From Pseudomonas sp. RIT-PI-S (GTDB lineage Bacteria > Pseudomonadota > Gammaproteobacteria > Pseudomonadales > Pseudomonadaceae), in NCBI RefSeq assembly GCF_025642975.1, contig NZ_JANZKJ010000011.1, forward strand, positions 62,001 through 126,000: a stretch of 64,000 nt of DNA. Reading direction: 5' to 3'. The notes under the pieces are model-generated. The model had not been told where the DNA came from. It was given only the letters and a program-made list of their open reading frames with translations, and did not search any database. Numbering within the stretch: the stretch's first letter is position 1; each line of letters starts with the position of its first letter. Below are positions 19,121-28,859 of the stretch, one piece after another. The position numbers were made by a program, and so were the translations under genes.

Positions 19121-20002
19121 CACGCCCTGCAGCTGCTCGCGAAGAAACTCCACCAGCACCTGGACCGCCCTCGAGCCTTGGCGATGCTGCGGATAAAGCG
19201 CGGACAACGTCAGTGCCGGCGGCCGCCACGGGTCCAGCACCCGTAACAGGCGGCCATCGGCCAGCGCGCCCCGCACGATGAACAGCGGCAGGTAGGTGAT
19301 ACCCAGCCCGGCCATGGCAGCGTCGCGCAGCACCTCGCCATTGTTCGCACGCAAGCGGCCGCTCAGTTGCAGCACCTGCACCTTGCCGTCGCGCTCGAAG
19401 CGCCACTGCGAGGTGCGACCGTGACCGTAAGGCAGGCAGGCGTGGTGCGCCAGGGCCGCGGGGCTGTCCGGCTCGCCGTGCTCGGCAAGGTAGCCCGGGC
19501 TGCATACCCATACCCGCTCCACCTCGGCGATTCGCCGAGCGATCAGGCTCGAATCCTCCAGCTCGCCGATGCGCAGGGCCATGTCGAACCCCTCGGCCAG
19601 CAGGTCCACCGAGCGGTCGCTGAGGTCCACCTCAACGCTCACTTGCGGGTAGCGCTGCATGAACAACGGAAACAAGCCGCTCAAGTGCTCGACCGCGAAG
19701 GACAACGGCGCGCTCAAGCGAACGGTGCCGCGCGGCTGGCCGTGGGCGCCGGCGATGCTCTGCTCCACCTGCTCGACCTCGTTGAGCAAGCGCAGCGCCG
19801 CCTCGTGGTACGCGTGGCCGAGCGGGGTGATGTCCAGCCGGCGGGTGGAACGATTGAGCAGGCGAACGCCCAGGCGCTCTTCCAGCTGCATGATCCGCCG
19901 GCTGATCAACTGCTTGGAGACGCCTAGCTGCTCAGCCGCGGCGGTGAAGCTGCCGGACTCCAGCACTTGGGTAAACAGGCGCATGTCTTCGAAAGGGTTC
20001 AT
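19115..20002 (-). CDS. LysR family transcriptional regulator
   Basis: The 295-residue protein has an N-terminal winged helix (about 1-62: SFTAAAEQLGVSKQLISRRIMQLEERLGVRLLNRSTRR, read in parts) and a C-terminal LysR substrate-binding domain (about 88-290). The helix and the following ITPLGHAYHE resemble the DsdC/CrgA-type cluster of aldehyde and quinone-responsive regulators, but the effector cannot be named. It is divergent from the pirin gene over a 117-base gap. Divergence is the usual arrangement for LysR targets, so the pirin gene is the best candidate for control. Confidence 0.9.
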   Translation of the reverse strand: MNPFEDMRLFTQVLESGSFTAAAEQLGVSKQLISRRIMQLEERLGVRLLNRSTRRLDITPLGHAYHEAALRLLNEVEQVEQSIAGAHGQPRGTVRLSAPLSFAVEHLSGLFPLFMQRYPQVSVEVDLSDRSVDLLAEGFDMALRIGELEDSSLIARRIAEVERVWVCSPGYLAEHGEPDSPAALAHHACLPYGHGRTSQWRFERDGKVQVLQLSGRLRANNGEVLRDAAMAGLGITYLPLFIVRGALADGRLLRVLDPWRPPALTLSALYPQHRQGSRAVQVLVEFLREQLQGVL

Positions 20003-20119
20003 GGGAGCAGCCGTCCATTGTCAATTCCTGCGCGACAGTATGGCCTGTGCCACCTACTTAATACAGCGGCGTCGGGACAGTAGACTGAACCCATACCTAA
20101 CCAATAAGGGGTGCACAAC

Positions 20120-20842
20120 ATGCTCGCACTGCGCAAATCCACCGAACGCGGCTTGGCCAATCACGGCTGGCTGAAGTCGTTCCATACCTTTTCTTTCGCC
20201 TCCTATCGAGACCCACGCGAGCAAGGCTTTTCCGACCTGCTGGTGATCAACGACGACCGTGTTGCGCCTGCCAAGGGCTTCGGCCAGCACCCTCACCGGG
20301 ACATGGAGATCTTCTCCTATGTGCTCGAAGGCGCGCTGGAGCATCGCGACAGCCTGGGCACCGGCTCGGTGATCCGCCCTGGCGACGTGCAACTGATGAG
20401 CGCCGGCCGCGGCGTGACCCACAGCGAGTTCAACCACTCTGCCGAGGCGCCGGTGCACTTCCTGCAGATCTGGATCGTGCCTTCGCAGCACGGCGCCGAA
20501 CCGCGCTATCAGCAGCAACATTTCAGCGCCGAAGACAAGCGCGGCCGCCTGCGCCTGATCATCTCGCCGGACGGCGCCGACGGCTCGCTGTCGGTGCGCC
20601 AGGATGCACGGGTGTACGCAGGGCTGCTGGACGGTGACGAAAGCGCGCGGCTGGAGTTAGCCGCAGACCGCTATGCCTACGTCCACGTGGCACGCGGTAG
20701 CGTCAGCCTCAATGGCCAGGCGTTGGTCGAAGGCGACGGCGTGCGGGTACGCAACGAGCAGGTGCTGACCCTAAGCCAAGGCCAGGACGCCGAAGTGCTG
20801 GTGTTCGACCTGCGCCCGCATGAGCTGCCTGGCATGGCGTGA
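20120..20842 (+). CDS. Pirin family protein (quercetin 2,3-dioxygenase-like)
   Basis: The 240-residue bicupin has the pirin metal ligands His57, His59, His101 and Glu103 (in GQHPHRDME and GVTHSE). These bind iron or another divalent metal. Bacterial pirins such as E. coli YhhW open the flavonol ring of quercetin in vitro, and others modulate pyruvate metabolism or act as redox sensors. AAGGGG precedes the ATG at 20120. The gene is divergent from the LysR regulator gene, which suggests induction by an aromatic or electrophilic compound. Confidence 0.9.
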   Translation: MLALRKSTERGLANHGWLKSFHTFSFASYRDPREQGFSDLLVINDDRVAPAKGFGQHPHRDMEIFSYVLEGALEHRDSLGTGSVIRPGDVQLMSAGRGVTHSEFNHSAEAPVHFLQIWIVPSQHGAEPRYQQQHFSAEDKRGRLRLIISPDGADGSLSVRQDARVYAGLLDGDESARLELAADRYAYVHVARGSVSLNGQALVEGDGVRVRNEQVLTLSQGQDAEVLVFDLRPHELPGMA

Positions 20843-20982
20843 CAGCCAGGCCGGCAGGTTGCAAGCGCCAATTCAAAGCAACTCGAAAGCCCTCCCGCGG
20901 TCAGCTTCATAACCAGCACGGTTACGGAGCCGGCCGCGTGCCGGTCCGCTAATCGACTCACCGTCGACCAAGGACCCCAACC

Positions 20983-23061
20983 ATGCAAGCACCCTCCTCC
21001 CTGCCTGCCGCCGACCGCGAAGCGCGGGATCGGCTTTGTATCGATACCATCCGCACCCTGAGCATGGATGCGGTGCAGAAGGCCAATTCTGGCCACCCCG
21101 GCACCCCCATGGCCCTCGCGCCTGTGGCCTATACGCTGTGGAGCCGCTTCCTGCGCTACCACCCCGACCATCCCGATTGGCCAAACCGCGACCGCTTCGT
21201 GTTGTCGGCCGGCCACGCCTCGATGCTGCTGTATTCGCTGCTGCACCTGGCGCAGGTGGTGGAAATCAACGCCGACGGCAAGCCCAGCGGGGAGCCGGCG
21301 GTCAGCCTGGAGGACATCAAGCAGTTCCGCCAGATGTCTTCGAAAACCCCGGGGCACCCGGAATACCGCATGACCACAGGGGTGGAAACCACCACCGGGC
21401 CGCTTGGTCAGGGCTGCGCCAACAGCGTGGGCATGGCCATGGCCGGGCATTGGCTGGGGCAGCGTTTCAATCGCCCCGCCGGCACGCTGTTCGACTACCG
21501 GGTGTTCGCCCTCTGTGGCGACGGCGACATGATGGAAGGCGTGAGCAGCGAAGCCGCCTCGCTGGCCGGGCACCTGAAGCTCGGCAACCTGTGCTGGATC
21601 TACGACAACAACACCATCAGCATCGAAGGCCACACTGAGCTGGCCTTCAGCGAAAACGTCATCACCCGCTTCCAGGGCTATGGCTGGAACACCTTGCACG
21701 TCACCGACGCCAACGACACCGCCGCCCTTGCCGAAGCCTTCGCGCAATTCGAGGGCGGTGGCGAGGCGCCGCTGCTTATCGTGGTAGACAGCGTGATCGG
21801 CTACGGCGCGCCGAACAAACACAACACCGCGGCAGCCCATGGCGAGCCGTTGGGTGAAGAAGAAATTCGCTTGGCCAAGAAAGCCTACGGCTGGGACCCG
21901 GACTCGCAATTCAGCGTGCCCGAGGACGCCAAGGGCTGGCTGCAAGCGGTGCTGCGCGAGCGCAACCAGGAAGCGTACTCCGCGTGGGAGGCCAACCAGG
22001 CCGCACTGCAAAGCCAGCAGCCCAAGCTTGCCGATGACCTCCAGCGCATGCGCGCCGGGCAGATGCCCGAGGGCTGGGACGCCAACATCGACCCCTTTGC
22101 CACAGACGCCAAGGGCATCGCCAGCCGGCAATCGGGCGGCAAGGTATTGAACGCCTACGCCGAACGAATCCCATGGCTGCTGGGCGGCTCGGCGGACCTG
22201 TCGCCCTCGACCAAGACCAACCTGACGTTCGAGGGGGCGGGCAGCTTCCAGGCCGGGCAATATCAGGGCCGCAACCTGCATTTCGGTGTGCGCGAGCATG
22301 CCATGGGCGCGATTGCCAATGGCTTGGCGCTCTGCTACCTGCGGCCCTACACGTCGACCTTCCTGGTGTTCAGCGACTACATGAAGCCGCCGATCCGCCT
22401 GGCCGCGATCATGGAGCTGCCGGTGGTGTTCGTGTTCACCCACGACTCCATCGGCGTGGGCGAGGACGGGCCGACGCACCAGCCGATCGAACAACTGGCG
22501 CAGCTGCGCGCCACCCCTGGCGTATTGACCCTGCGCCCAGGCGACGCCAATGAAACCGCACAGGCCTGGAAGGTCGCCCTGGAGCAGACCCACCGCCCTT
22601 CGTGCATCGTGCTGAGCCGCCAGCCCCTGCCCACCCTGGACCGCGAGCGATACGCAAGCGCAGACCTGGTCGCCAAGGGCGGCTATGTGTTGGCCGACAG
22701 CGACGCACCCAAGGTACTGCTGTTGGCCACCGGCAGCGAATTGAGCCTCGCCGTGGGGGCGTACGAGAAGCTGCGGGCCGAAGGTATCGATAGCCGCGTG
22801 GTATCGATGCCGTGCTGGGAGCTGTTCGAGGATCAAGACACCGCCTACAAGGACAGCGTATTGCCGCCGGCGATTACTGCCCGAGTAGCGATCGAACAGG
22901 CAGGCCCCATGGGCTGGGACCGGTACGTGGGCAATACCGGGGCGAAGGTGGTGATGAGCACCTTCGGCGCTTCCGCGCCGATCGACAAGCTCCAGGCCAA
23001 GTACGGCTTTACCGTGGAGAACATCGTGAAGCTGGCCAAGGAGCAGCTGCACGGCGCCTGA
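20983..23061 (+). CDS. Transketolase
   Basis: The 692-residue thiamine-diphosphate enzyme exchanges two-carbon units between sugar phosphates. Segments visible in order are LSMDAVQKANSGHPGTPM, the TPP-Mg site GDGDMMEGVSSEAASLAG with DNNTIS, HDSIGVGEDGPTHQP, and the C-terminal GWDRYVGNTGAKVVM. The N-terminus and length differ from what I know of the main Pseudomonas TktA (shorter, starting MPSRRERANAIRALS), so this is probably a second isozyme; that is recall, not comparison. AAGGA precedes the ATG. It stands alone, followed directly by the REP array. Confidence 0.92.
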   Translation: MQAPSSLPAADREARDRLCIDTIRTLSMDAVQKANSGHPGTPMALAPVAYTLWSRFLRYHPDHPDWPNRDRFVLSAGHASMLLYSLLHLAQVVEINADGKPSGEPAVSLEDIKQFRQMSSKTPGHPEYRMTTGVETTTGPLGQGCANSVGMAMAGHWLGQRFNRPAGTLFDYRVFALCGDGDMMEGVSSEAASLAGHLKLGNLCWIYDNNTISIEGHTELAFSENVITRFQGYGWNTLHVTDANDTAALAEAFAQFEGGGEAPLLIVVDSVIGYGAPNKHNTAAAHGEPLGEEEIRLAKKAYGWDPDSQFSVPEDAKGWLQAVLRERNQEAYSAWEANQAALQSQQPKLADDLQRMRAGQMPEGWDANIDPFATDAKGIASRQSGGKVLNAYAERIPWLLGGSADLSPSTKTNLTFEGAGSFQAGQYQGRNLHFGVREHAMGAIANGLALCYLRPYTSTFLVFSDYMKPPIRLAAIMELPVVFVFTHDSIGVGEDGPTHQPIEQLAQLRATPGVLTLRPGDANETAQAWKVALEQTHRPSCIVLSRQPLPTLDRERYASADLVAKGGYVLADSDAPKVLLLATGSELSLAVGAYEKLRAEGIDSRVVSMPCWELFEDQDTAYKDSVLPPAITARVAIEQAGPMGWDRYVGNTGAKVVMSTFGASAPIDKLQAKYGFTVENIVKLAKEQLHGA

Positions 23062-24178
23062 TTCCGCGGGCTTCAAGGTTCGCGGGCTATGCCCGCTCCC
23101 ACATGTCCACCTGTAGGAGCGGGCAAGGCCCGCGAACAAAACGCCCAGCCATAGCGGCAAGGACGCGCTCACCACCAGCAGCCCCACCCCGCCATAGAGG
23201 TCCAGATTCCGAGGGCTTCAAAGTTCGCGGGCCTCGCCCGCTCCCACAGTCCACCTGTAGGAGCGGGCAAAGCCCGCGAATAAAACGCCCAGCCATAGCG
23301 GCAAAGACGCGCTCTCAACCGAAGCGCCAGCCTCTCAGAGAGGTCCAGATTCCAAGCGCTTCAAGGTTCGCGGGGCTCGCCCGCTCCCACATGTCCACCT
23401 GTAGGAGCGGGCAAGGCCCGCGAACAAAACGCCCAGCCATAGCGGCAAAGACGCACTTACCACCCACAGCCCCAGCCTCCTAGAGAGGTCCAGATTCCGA
23501 GCGCTTCAAAGTTCGCGGGCCTCGCCCGCTCCCACATGTCCACCTGTAGGAGCGGACAAGGCCCGCGAACAAAACGCCCAGCCATAGCGGCAAAGACGCG
23601 CTCTCAACCGAAGCGCCAGCCTCTCAGAGAGGTCCAGATTGCAAGCGCTTCAAAGTTCGCGGGCCTCGCCCGCTCCCACATGTCCACCTGTAGGGCTCCC
23701 ACCTGTCCACCTGTAGGAGCGGGCCAGGCCCGCGAACAAAACGCCCAGCCATAGCGGCAAAGACGCACTTACCACCCACAGCCCCAGCCTCCTAGAGAGG
23801 TCCAGATTCCGAGCGCTTCAAAGTTCGCGGGCCTCGCCCGCTCCCACATGTCCACCTGTAGAAGCGGGCAAGGCCCGCGAACAAAACGCCCAGCCATAGC
23901 GGCAAAGACGCGCTCTCAACCGAAGCGCCAGCCTCTCAGAGAGGTCCAGATTGCAAGCGCTTCAAAGTTCGCGGGCCTCGCCCGCTCCCACCTGTCCACC
24001 TGTAGGAGCGGGCAAAGCCCGCGAACAAAACGCCCAGCCATAGCAACAAAGACGCGCTCACCCGCAGCGCTAGCCTCTCATAGAGGTCCAGATTCCAAGC
24101 GCTTCAAAGTTCGCGGGCCTCGCCCGCTCCCACCTGCCCACCTGTAGGAGCGGGCAAAGCCCGCGAACAGAACGCCGA
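23062..24178. repeat. Eight-unit REP/BIME tandem array with decayed gene-end copies
   Basis: Units of about 143 bases begin near 23062, 23201, 23344, 23489, 23633, 23801, 23945 and 24087; the fifth is longer because of an internal 24-base duplication. Each holds an inverted pair of REP-like elements, TTCGCGGGCCTCGCCCGCTC and GAGCGGGCAAGGCCCGCGAA, separated by CACATGTCCACCTGTAG. The rest of the unit (CCATAGCGGCAAAGACGC onward) matches the 3' end of the downstream GH13 gene. In the last unit the minus strand still reads LDLYERLALRVSASLLL against the real end [18 protein letters not shown]. No other gene is present in this 1.1-kb stretch. Confidence 0.92.
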
Positions 24179-26245
24179 TCATAGCGGCAAGGACGCGCTC
24201 ACCACCCGCAGCGCCAGGCCCTCATAGGGGTCCAGCGTGATGGTAAAGGCGCCATCCTCGCTCAGGTCCCCTTCTACCCGCTCGTTGATGATGTCCACCA
24301 CCGGGCCCGGGGCAATGCCCGGCAGGTGCAGGGTTTCCACCAAGGCCTCGCTGCCGAAGTTGAGCGCAGTGATCTGCGTGCCTTTCCCGGCGGGCAACTC
24401 GTGGACCATGATCAGCAGCGAAGGGTGCTGGGTGTCTGGCACCATGATCTGCTTGCTCGCCGCGATGTCGTAGGCGCGGCGAACCGCGAGAATTTTCTTG
24501 AGCTGCGAAGCGAAGGAGTCTGGCCGTTGCAGCTGCTCAACCAGGCTGCCATAGAGGCTGCGTGCCTTGGGCATGCCTCCGGCCGATACCTCGGCGGTGG
24601 GGTCCAGTTCGGCCAGGTCGTAGGCGCCGCGATGAATCCAGCGGGTGTCGCCATCCCCCATCAGGTGCGCCACCTGGTCTGCCGGCAGTGGCAGGGCCCC
24701 GGCCAGGTCCCAGCCGGACAGCGCGAATACCCCGGGTTGCATGGCGTTGTACATCACCAGCAGCAAATGGATGTGCTGGATGCGAGTGATGTCCGCGGCG
24801 GTCAGGGTGTCCAGGTCGCGAATCCCCAACGCCGCGGTAATGATGCTGGCGGTGGTGCAGGACACCCCATTGGTCACGAATTTAAGGTTGTAGGGCGCAT
24901 GCTCCCCGGCCAGGCGCTCGTACATTTCTTCGCGGATATGCTCGCGCAGGATGTTCCCGGGGAAGGTCTGGCCTTGGTACATGAACTGGTCATGGGCATG
25001 CAGCGTCCAGAAGTGCACCAGCTCCAGGGTCAGCTCGTCGTGGTTTTGCAGGGCATGGATGAGCGACGCCGGGTCCACGCCAAAGCGGTGCATTTCCTTG
25101 AGCATCAGCCGCAGGAACTCGGTGCGGCCGGTCAGCAGCGCGTGCTGGTAGGCAGGCCGGGTGATGAAATCGTAGGACAGGTCGGCGCCGCCGTGGGACA
25201 TGGCGGCGATGTCGTCGATGGTCAGGTTCAGCTCTTGGAAGCTGAAGCCGCCGGCCTTGCGGATGGCGCCGCCCAGCAGCTGGTTGCCGTTGACCGACAG
25301 CGGATGGCTCTCCGACCACGCGTTACCTTCCGGGCGCCGCTCCACGCCCAGGAAGCCGTTGGCATCCAGGCGCAAGATGCGTGCGCCGACCACGTCGATG
25401 GCATGCAGGGCGTCACCGATGATCATCTGCTGCGCCGCGAAGCTTGGGTCCAGCCAGTTCAACGAGGGCTGCCCCTCCTTGAAGTAATGCAGGTACACCC
25501 AGCGTCGCGGTTTGCCGTCGACGCCGATCACCACCGGGGTGGCGCTCCAGTCGGTTTCCTTCACCCCCGGCTCGAAGAAAATCACCCGTTGCAGCTGCCC
25601 GACGATGTAGTGCTTGTCCCGCAGAAGATCGACCAGCGCTGGCGGCAGGTTGACCGCGTCACGGCCGGCCGGCACCTCCGGCAACAGCGGCCAGTCCTCT
25701 TCGCGGATCTCCACCATGTGGAACAGCCCCGGGTATTCCTCGTAGGCCATCTCCGCCAGGCGATAATCCGCGCCTTTGCCAGTGTGGGACGGGATCGCGT
25801 CCTCGATCACCACGGCATTGTGCGCGGCCGCCAAGCGAGCCAGGGCGACGAGTTCGGTGTCGGTGCCCAGGGCCGGGTCGATGTCGAAGCTGATACGGTC
25901 GAAATTACCGTCGATGGTCGGCGTATGGGTACGCCCGCGCAGGCCGCCCGACAACTTCAGCGGGCCGTTGTGGATTCCTTGAATGCCGATTTCCGATAAG
26001 GCATGCCACAGGGTTTCGTCCCCGAGCGCCTGCAGCACGGAGCCGCCTTCGCGGGTCACGATGGACGCCGGGTAGGCGGTGAACCACACCGACGCAATCG
26101 CCGAGGCATCTCGCGGGCGTGCCTGGGCAAAAGGTCGCTGCCAAAGGCGAGCCTGCCCTGAGTAGAGCTTGGCCCGTTGCTTCGCCGCGTGGAGCATCGA
26201 GCGCTCCACCAGCCACCGCACATGATCCGGATCCGGGGGTGTCAT
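24179..26245 (-). CDS. Trehalose synthase-like GH13 glycosidase
   Basis: The 688-residue protein has an alpha-amylase (GH13) barrel with the catalytic triad in place: nucleophile Asp294 in RLDANGFLG, acid/base Glu338 in FSFQELN and Asp403 in QNHDEL. It resembles the putative trehalose synthases of Pseudomonas that interconvert maltose and trehalose, a compatible solute made in the cytoplasm. I see no signal peptide. The true activity could also be another transglycosidase. AAGG precedes the ATG. Its 3' end seeded the repeat array at 23062-24178. A trehalase gene lies about 20 kb away. Confidence 0.75.
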   Translation of the reverse strand: MTPPDPDHVRWLVERSMLHAAKQRAKLYSGQARLWQRPFAQARPRDASAIASVWFTAYPASIVTREGGSVLQALGDETLWHALSEIGIQGIHNGPLKLSGGLRGRTHTPTIDGNFDRISFDIDPALGTDTELVALARLAAAHNAVVIEDAIPSHTGKGADYRLAEMAYEEYPGLFHMVEIREEDWPLLPEVPAGRDAVNLPPALVDLLRDKHYIVGQLQRVIFFEPGVKETDWSATPVVIGVDGKPRRWVYLHYFKEGQPSLNWLDPSFAAQQMIIGDALHAIDVVGARILRLDANGFLGVERRPEGNAWSESHPLSVNGNQLLGGAIRKAGGFSFQELNLTIDDIAAMSHGGADLSYDFITRPAYQHALLTGRTEFLRLMLKEMHRFGVDPASLIHALQNHDELTLELVHFWTLHAHDQFMYQGQTFPGNILREHIREEMYERLAGEHAPYNLKFVTNGVSCTTASIITAALGIRDLDTLTAADITRIQHIHLLLVMYNAMQPGVFALSGWDLAGALPLPADQVAHLMGDGDTRWIHRGAYDLAELDPTAEVSAGGMPKARSLYGSLVEQLQRPDSFASQLKKILAVRRAYDIAASKQIMVPDTQHPSLLIMVHELPAGKGTQITALNFGSEALVETLHLPGIAPGPVVDIINERVEGDLSEDGAFTITLDPYEGLALRVVSASLPL

Positions 26246-26596
26246 AGGCTACCTTCCGTTGAAATGAGTCTGGTTGGTGATTCAGAAGCTGCCCGCACCA
26301 TCGCCAATGCCTGCGCGAACTTCTGAAACACCACGCTAGCTTTGAGAGTGCTGCCAGCGGCGAACGTTGCATCGGCGCTAACTCGGCCGCTGCGCCTAGG
26401 GGCGCGAACCCCTAGGGCTGCAGGCCGAGGGCGGCAATGGCAGGGAAAACGCGCCCTATGGTTGCAGTGGGCAGGCGCGACGGTCATCATTCGCAGCGAC
26501 GGCCACCGCCGCGCCCGCTGTAAGCACCGCCTTCGGCGCCGCTTGGCGGCGATCCTGGTGGCCCGCCTTGACCCCGTATTTGCACAGCGAGCGCGC
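26246..26596. other. Divergent intergenic region with a perfect 8-bp inverted repeat
   Basis: This 351-base gap between the GH13 gene (minus) and the diguanylate cyclase gene (plus) must hold both promoters. The clearest element is CCTAGGGG (26395-26402) and CCCCTAGG (26409-26416) around CGCGAA, a perfect hairpin or operator. The cyclase frame stays open back to 26342, but the extra 85 residues are Arg-rich and unlike a membrane protein N-terminus, so I leave the region non-coding. Confidence 0.6.
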
Positions 26597-28147
26597 ATGT
26601 CCGATAGCCGCCCCCCTCTTCCCGCCGCCCGCAAGAGCCCGGTCACGGTCGCGCTCATCCTGATCGTTATCGTGGTGCTGTCGCTGGTAGGCCTGGATAT
26701 CTGGCAAAGCTGGACCTCTCGCAACCAGGCGCTGGTCGCTGCCCAGGCCAATGCCTCGAACCTGGCGCGGTCCCTGGCCGAGCATGCTGGCAACACCATC
26801 GAGGAAGCCGACACGGTCCTGATCGGCATGGTCGAACGGGTTCAGGTCGACGGCACCGCCGGCGACGAACAGCGGCAACGCCTGCACCGGCTGATGAAAC
26901 GCCTGACCGGCTCGCTGGAACAGCTCCAGGGGTTGTTCATCTATGACCGCGACGGCCGCTGGCTGGTCAGTTCCAACGACATCAACCCGCCGAACGCCAA
27001 CAACGCCGACCGCGATTACTTCATATATCACCGCACCCATGCCGACCCAGCCGCTCACCTCGGCGGGGTGATCCGCAGCCGCTCCAGCGGCGATCTGATC
27101 ATCACCCTGTCCAGGCGCATCAACGACAGCGAGGGCCGCTTCGCCGGGGTTGCCCTGGCGACCCTCAAGGTGGACTACTTCAAGCGCTTCTACGAAGCCT
27201 ACGCCCTTGACCCCGACGGCGTGATCAACCTGGCGCTGGCCGACGGCACCGTGCTGGTCCGCCGGCCCTATGACGAAAAACTGATTGGCACCAGCATCGC
27301 CAAGGGCGTGATCTTTTCCCAGCTGTTGCCTAACGCCAGCGCCGGCACCCAGATGCTGACCTCGGTGGTCGATGGTGTGGAGCGCCTGTACGGCTACCGG
27401 GCGATCACCAACTACCCCGTGGTGGTGCTGGCGGCGGAGTCCAAGAACTACCTGCTGGCCAACTGGCGAGCCAACCTGGTGCGCACGGCCTTGGTGATCT
27501 GCCTGTTGCTCAGCGCCACCGGCATCTTCGGCTCCATGCTGATCCGGCAGATCCGCCAAACCTCGCAAACCGAGGCTGAGCTGCGTGACGCCCATGCCGC
27601 GCTTGAACAGATGGCCATGCAGGACAGCCTCACCGGCCTTGCCAACCGTCGGCACCTGGACCAGGCCCTGCCGAGGGAAATCAGCCGGGCCCGACGCAAC
27701 GGCCGGCCGCTCGGGCTGATCATGCTGGATATCGACCACTTCAAGGCCTACAACGACATTTACGGCCACCCCGCCGGCGACGCCTGCATCCGTGACGTGG
27801 CCCAGGCCGTTACCGCCAGCGTGGGCCGCGCAGGGGACCTGGTGGCGCGCTATGGCGGCGAAGAGTTGCTGGTGTTGTTGCCCGAGTGCGAGCTGCCAGG
27901 AGCCATCCGGGTAGCGGAGCGCATCGTGGAAGCCGTGCGCGCCTTGAACATCCCGCATTCCGGTAGCCCATACGGGATAGTGACCCTGAGTGCCGGGGCC
28001 CACGTCTGGTTCGACCGTGAGCTGCCGCCGCGACCACAAACGTTGGTAGAGGCTGCGGATGCGGCACTGTATAGCGCCAAGGCGGGGGGCCGTAACCAGG
28101 TGTATCCGCTAGCCGCGCCCTTGCCCGCGGCCTCCAGCCAGGACTAA
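26597..28147 (+). CDS. Membrane diguanylate cyclase with periplasmic dCache-like sensor
   Basis: The 516-residue protein has a first membrane span at about 17-36, a periplasmic sensor of the PDC/dCache type (about 40-285, with GLFIYDRDGRWLVSSND), a second span at about 296-314 and a GGDEF domain. The active-site motif is GGEEL (420-424), a tolerated variant of GGEEF. RAGD (411-414) forms the inhibitory I-site at the correct distance. It probably makes cyclic-di-GMP in response to an extracellular small molecule. I chose the ATG at 26597 because the sequence before it does not look coding. It overlaps the phosphatase gene tail to tail by four bases. Confidence 0.9.
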   Translation: MSDSRPPLPAARKSPVTVALILIVIVVLSLVGLDIWQSWTSRNQALVAAQANASNLARSLAEHAGNTIEEADTVLIGMVERVQVDGTAGDEQRQRLHRLMKRLTGSLEQLQGLFIYDRDGRWLVSSNDINPPNANNADRDYFIYHRTHADPAAHLGGVIRSRSSGDLIITLSRRINDSEGRFAGVALATLKVDYFKRFYEAYALDPDGVINLALADGTVLVRRPYDEKLIGTSIAKGVIFSQLLPNASAGTQMLTSVVDGVERLYGYRAITNYPVVVLAAESKNYLLANWRANLVRTALVICLLLSATGIFGSMLIRQIRQTSQTEAELRDAHAALEQMAMQDSLTGLANRRHLDQALPREISRARRNGRPLGLIMLDIDHFKAYNDIYGHPAGDACIRDVAQAVTASVGRAGDLVARYGGEELLVLLPECELPGAIRVAERIVEAVRALNIPHSGSPYGIVTLSAGAHVWFDRELPPRPQTLVEAADAALYSAKAGGRNQVYPLAAPLPAASSQD

Positions 28148-28836
28148 GCCGGCACCACCTTCAACTGGCCCAGCTCGAGCAGGCTGAAATACCCCTCGCT
28201 CCAGCCGGCGGTGTCGATGTGCCAAACATTGCCCAGGCGCCGCGGCCGCCGCAGCGGCGTGTGGCCGACCACCACCGCGCGCACGTCACGCACCTCGCTT
28301 TCATCGCGCTGCTTGAGGCGCGCGCGCGACCACTGGAAGGCTTCTTCGAGTTCGATGGCATACGGCAAGGCGCCGGTGAGGTACTCGCGCAGGGTCGTCC
28401 AGCTGGAAAACGGGCAATGGGCGTGCACCAGGCCCACCAGGCCTTGGGCGGTTTCGATTTCAAGTGCGATGGGCAGTTGTGAAAAGCGGTCGGCGTAAAG
28501 CATCTGCTCGGCCGGGCTGCTTTCCATAAACCAGGTGCCGCCGCTGCTGCGGTAGTCGTGCGGGTCGAGCTGGGGGTCCCCGTCCACGTACTGCCGGGTC
28601 AATACCTCGTGGTTACCCTGGACCGCGTGGAACCAGGGCTGCTCTAGCCATTCCAGCGCCCGCGGGCTTTCCGGCCCCCGGTCGACCAGATCGCCGACGC
28701 TGAAAAGCCGGTCACGCGCCGGATCGAACCGCGCCCGGTCCAGGGTCGCTTCCAGCCGGGTGAAATGCCCGTGAATGTCCCCCACGGCATAATCACGGCC
28801 ATCAGGGTTGGGCCCAAAGTGTTCGAATCGCGCCAT
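28144..28836 (-). CDS. PPP-family metallophosphoesterase (serine/threonine phosphatase type)
   Basis: The 230-residue protein has the three metal-binding signatures of the PPP family in order: GDIHGH, GDLVDRGP and GNHE, then the later VHAHCP and VVGHTP histidines. E. coli PrpA/PrpB and phage lambda phosphatase share this size and layout and remove phosphate from proteins. The start at 28836 is preceded by GGAG at six bases; an ATG nine codons earlier overlaps the upstream gene's stop region. It lies 23 bases after the secreted DUF4946-like gene and is probably in one operon with it. Confidence 0.88.
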   Translation of the reverse strand: MARFEHFGPNPDGRDYAVGDIHGHFTRLEATLDRARFDPARDRLFSVGDLVDRGPESPRALEWLEQPWFHAVQGNHEVLTRQYVDGDPQLDPHDYRSSGGTWFMESSPAEQMLYADRFSQLPIALEIETAQGLVGLVHAHCPFSSWTTLREYLTGALPYAIELEEAFQWSRARLKQRDESEVRDVRAVVVGHTPLRRPRRLGNVWHIDTAGWSEGYFSLLELGQLKVVPA

Positions 28837-28859
28837 GGCGTGCTCCTGTACCGGCCCGG

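Noticed and set aside
20677..23187. An 836-codon open frame on the minus strand opposite the transketolase gene
   Set aside because: It is fully antisense to a clear transketolase gene, has a composition typical of GC-rich shadow frames (His, Gln, Gly and Arg rich) and no recognisable domain.
23062..24178. Possible CRISPR array because of regularly spaced repeats
   Set aside because: The units are about 143 bases and contiguous, the spacer-like parts are near-identical copies of a gene end, the repeats are REP palindromes and no cas gene is present.
24326..25999. A 557-codon plus-strand frame opposite the GH13 gene
   Set aside because: Antisense to a gene with an intact catalytic triad; no ribosome site and no family resemblance.
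26342..26596. Upstream extension of the diguanylate cyclase frame
   Set aside because: The added residues are Arg/Ala-rich and would put the signal-anchor helix 100 residues inside the protein; the ATG at 26597 gives the normal layout.
26456..28039. A 527-codon minus-strand frame opposite the diguanylate cyclase
   Set aside because: Shadow frame; the plus strand has membrane spans, the I-site and GGEEL.
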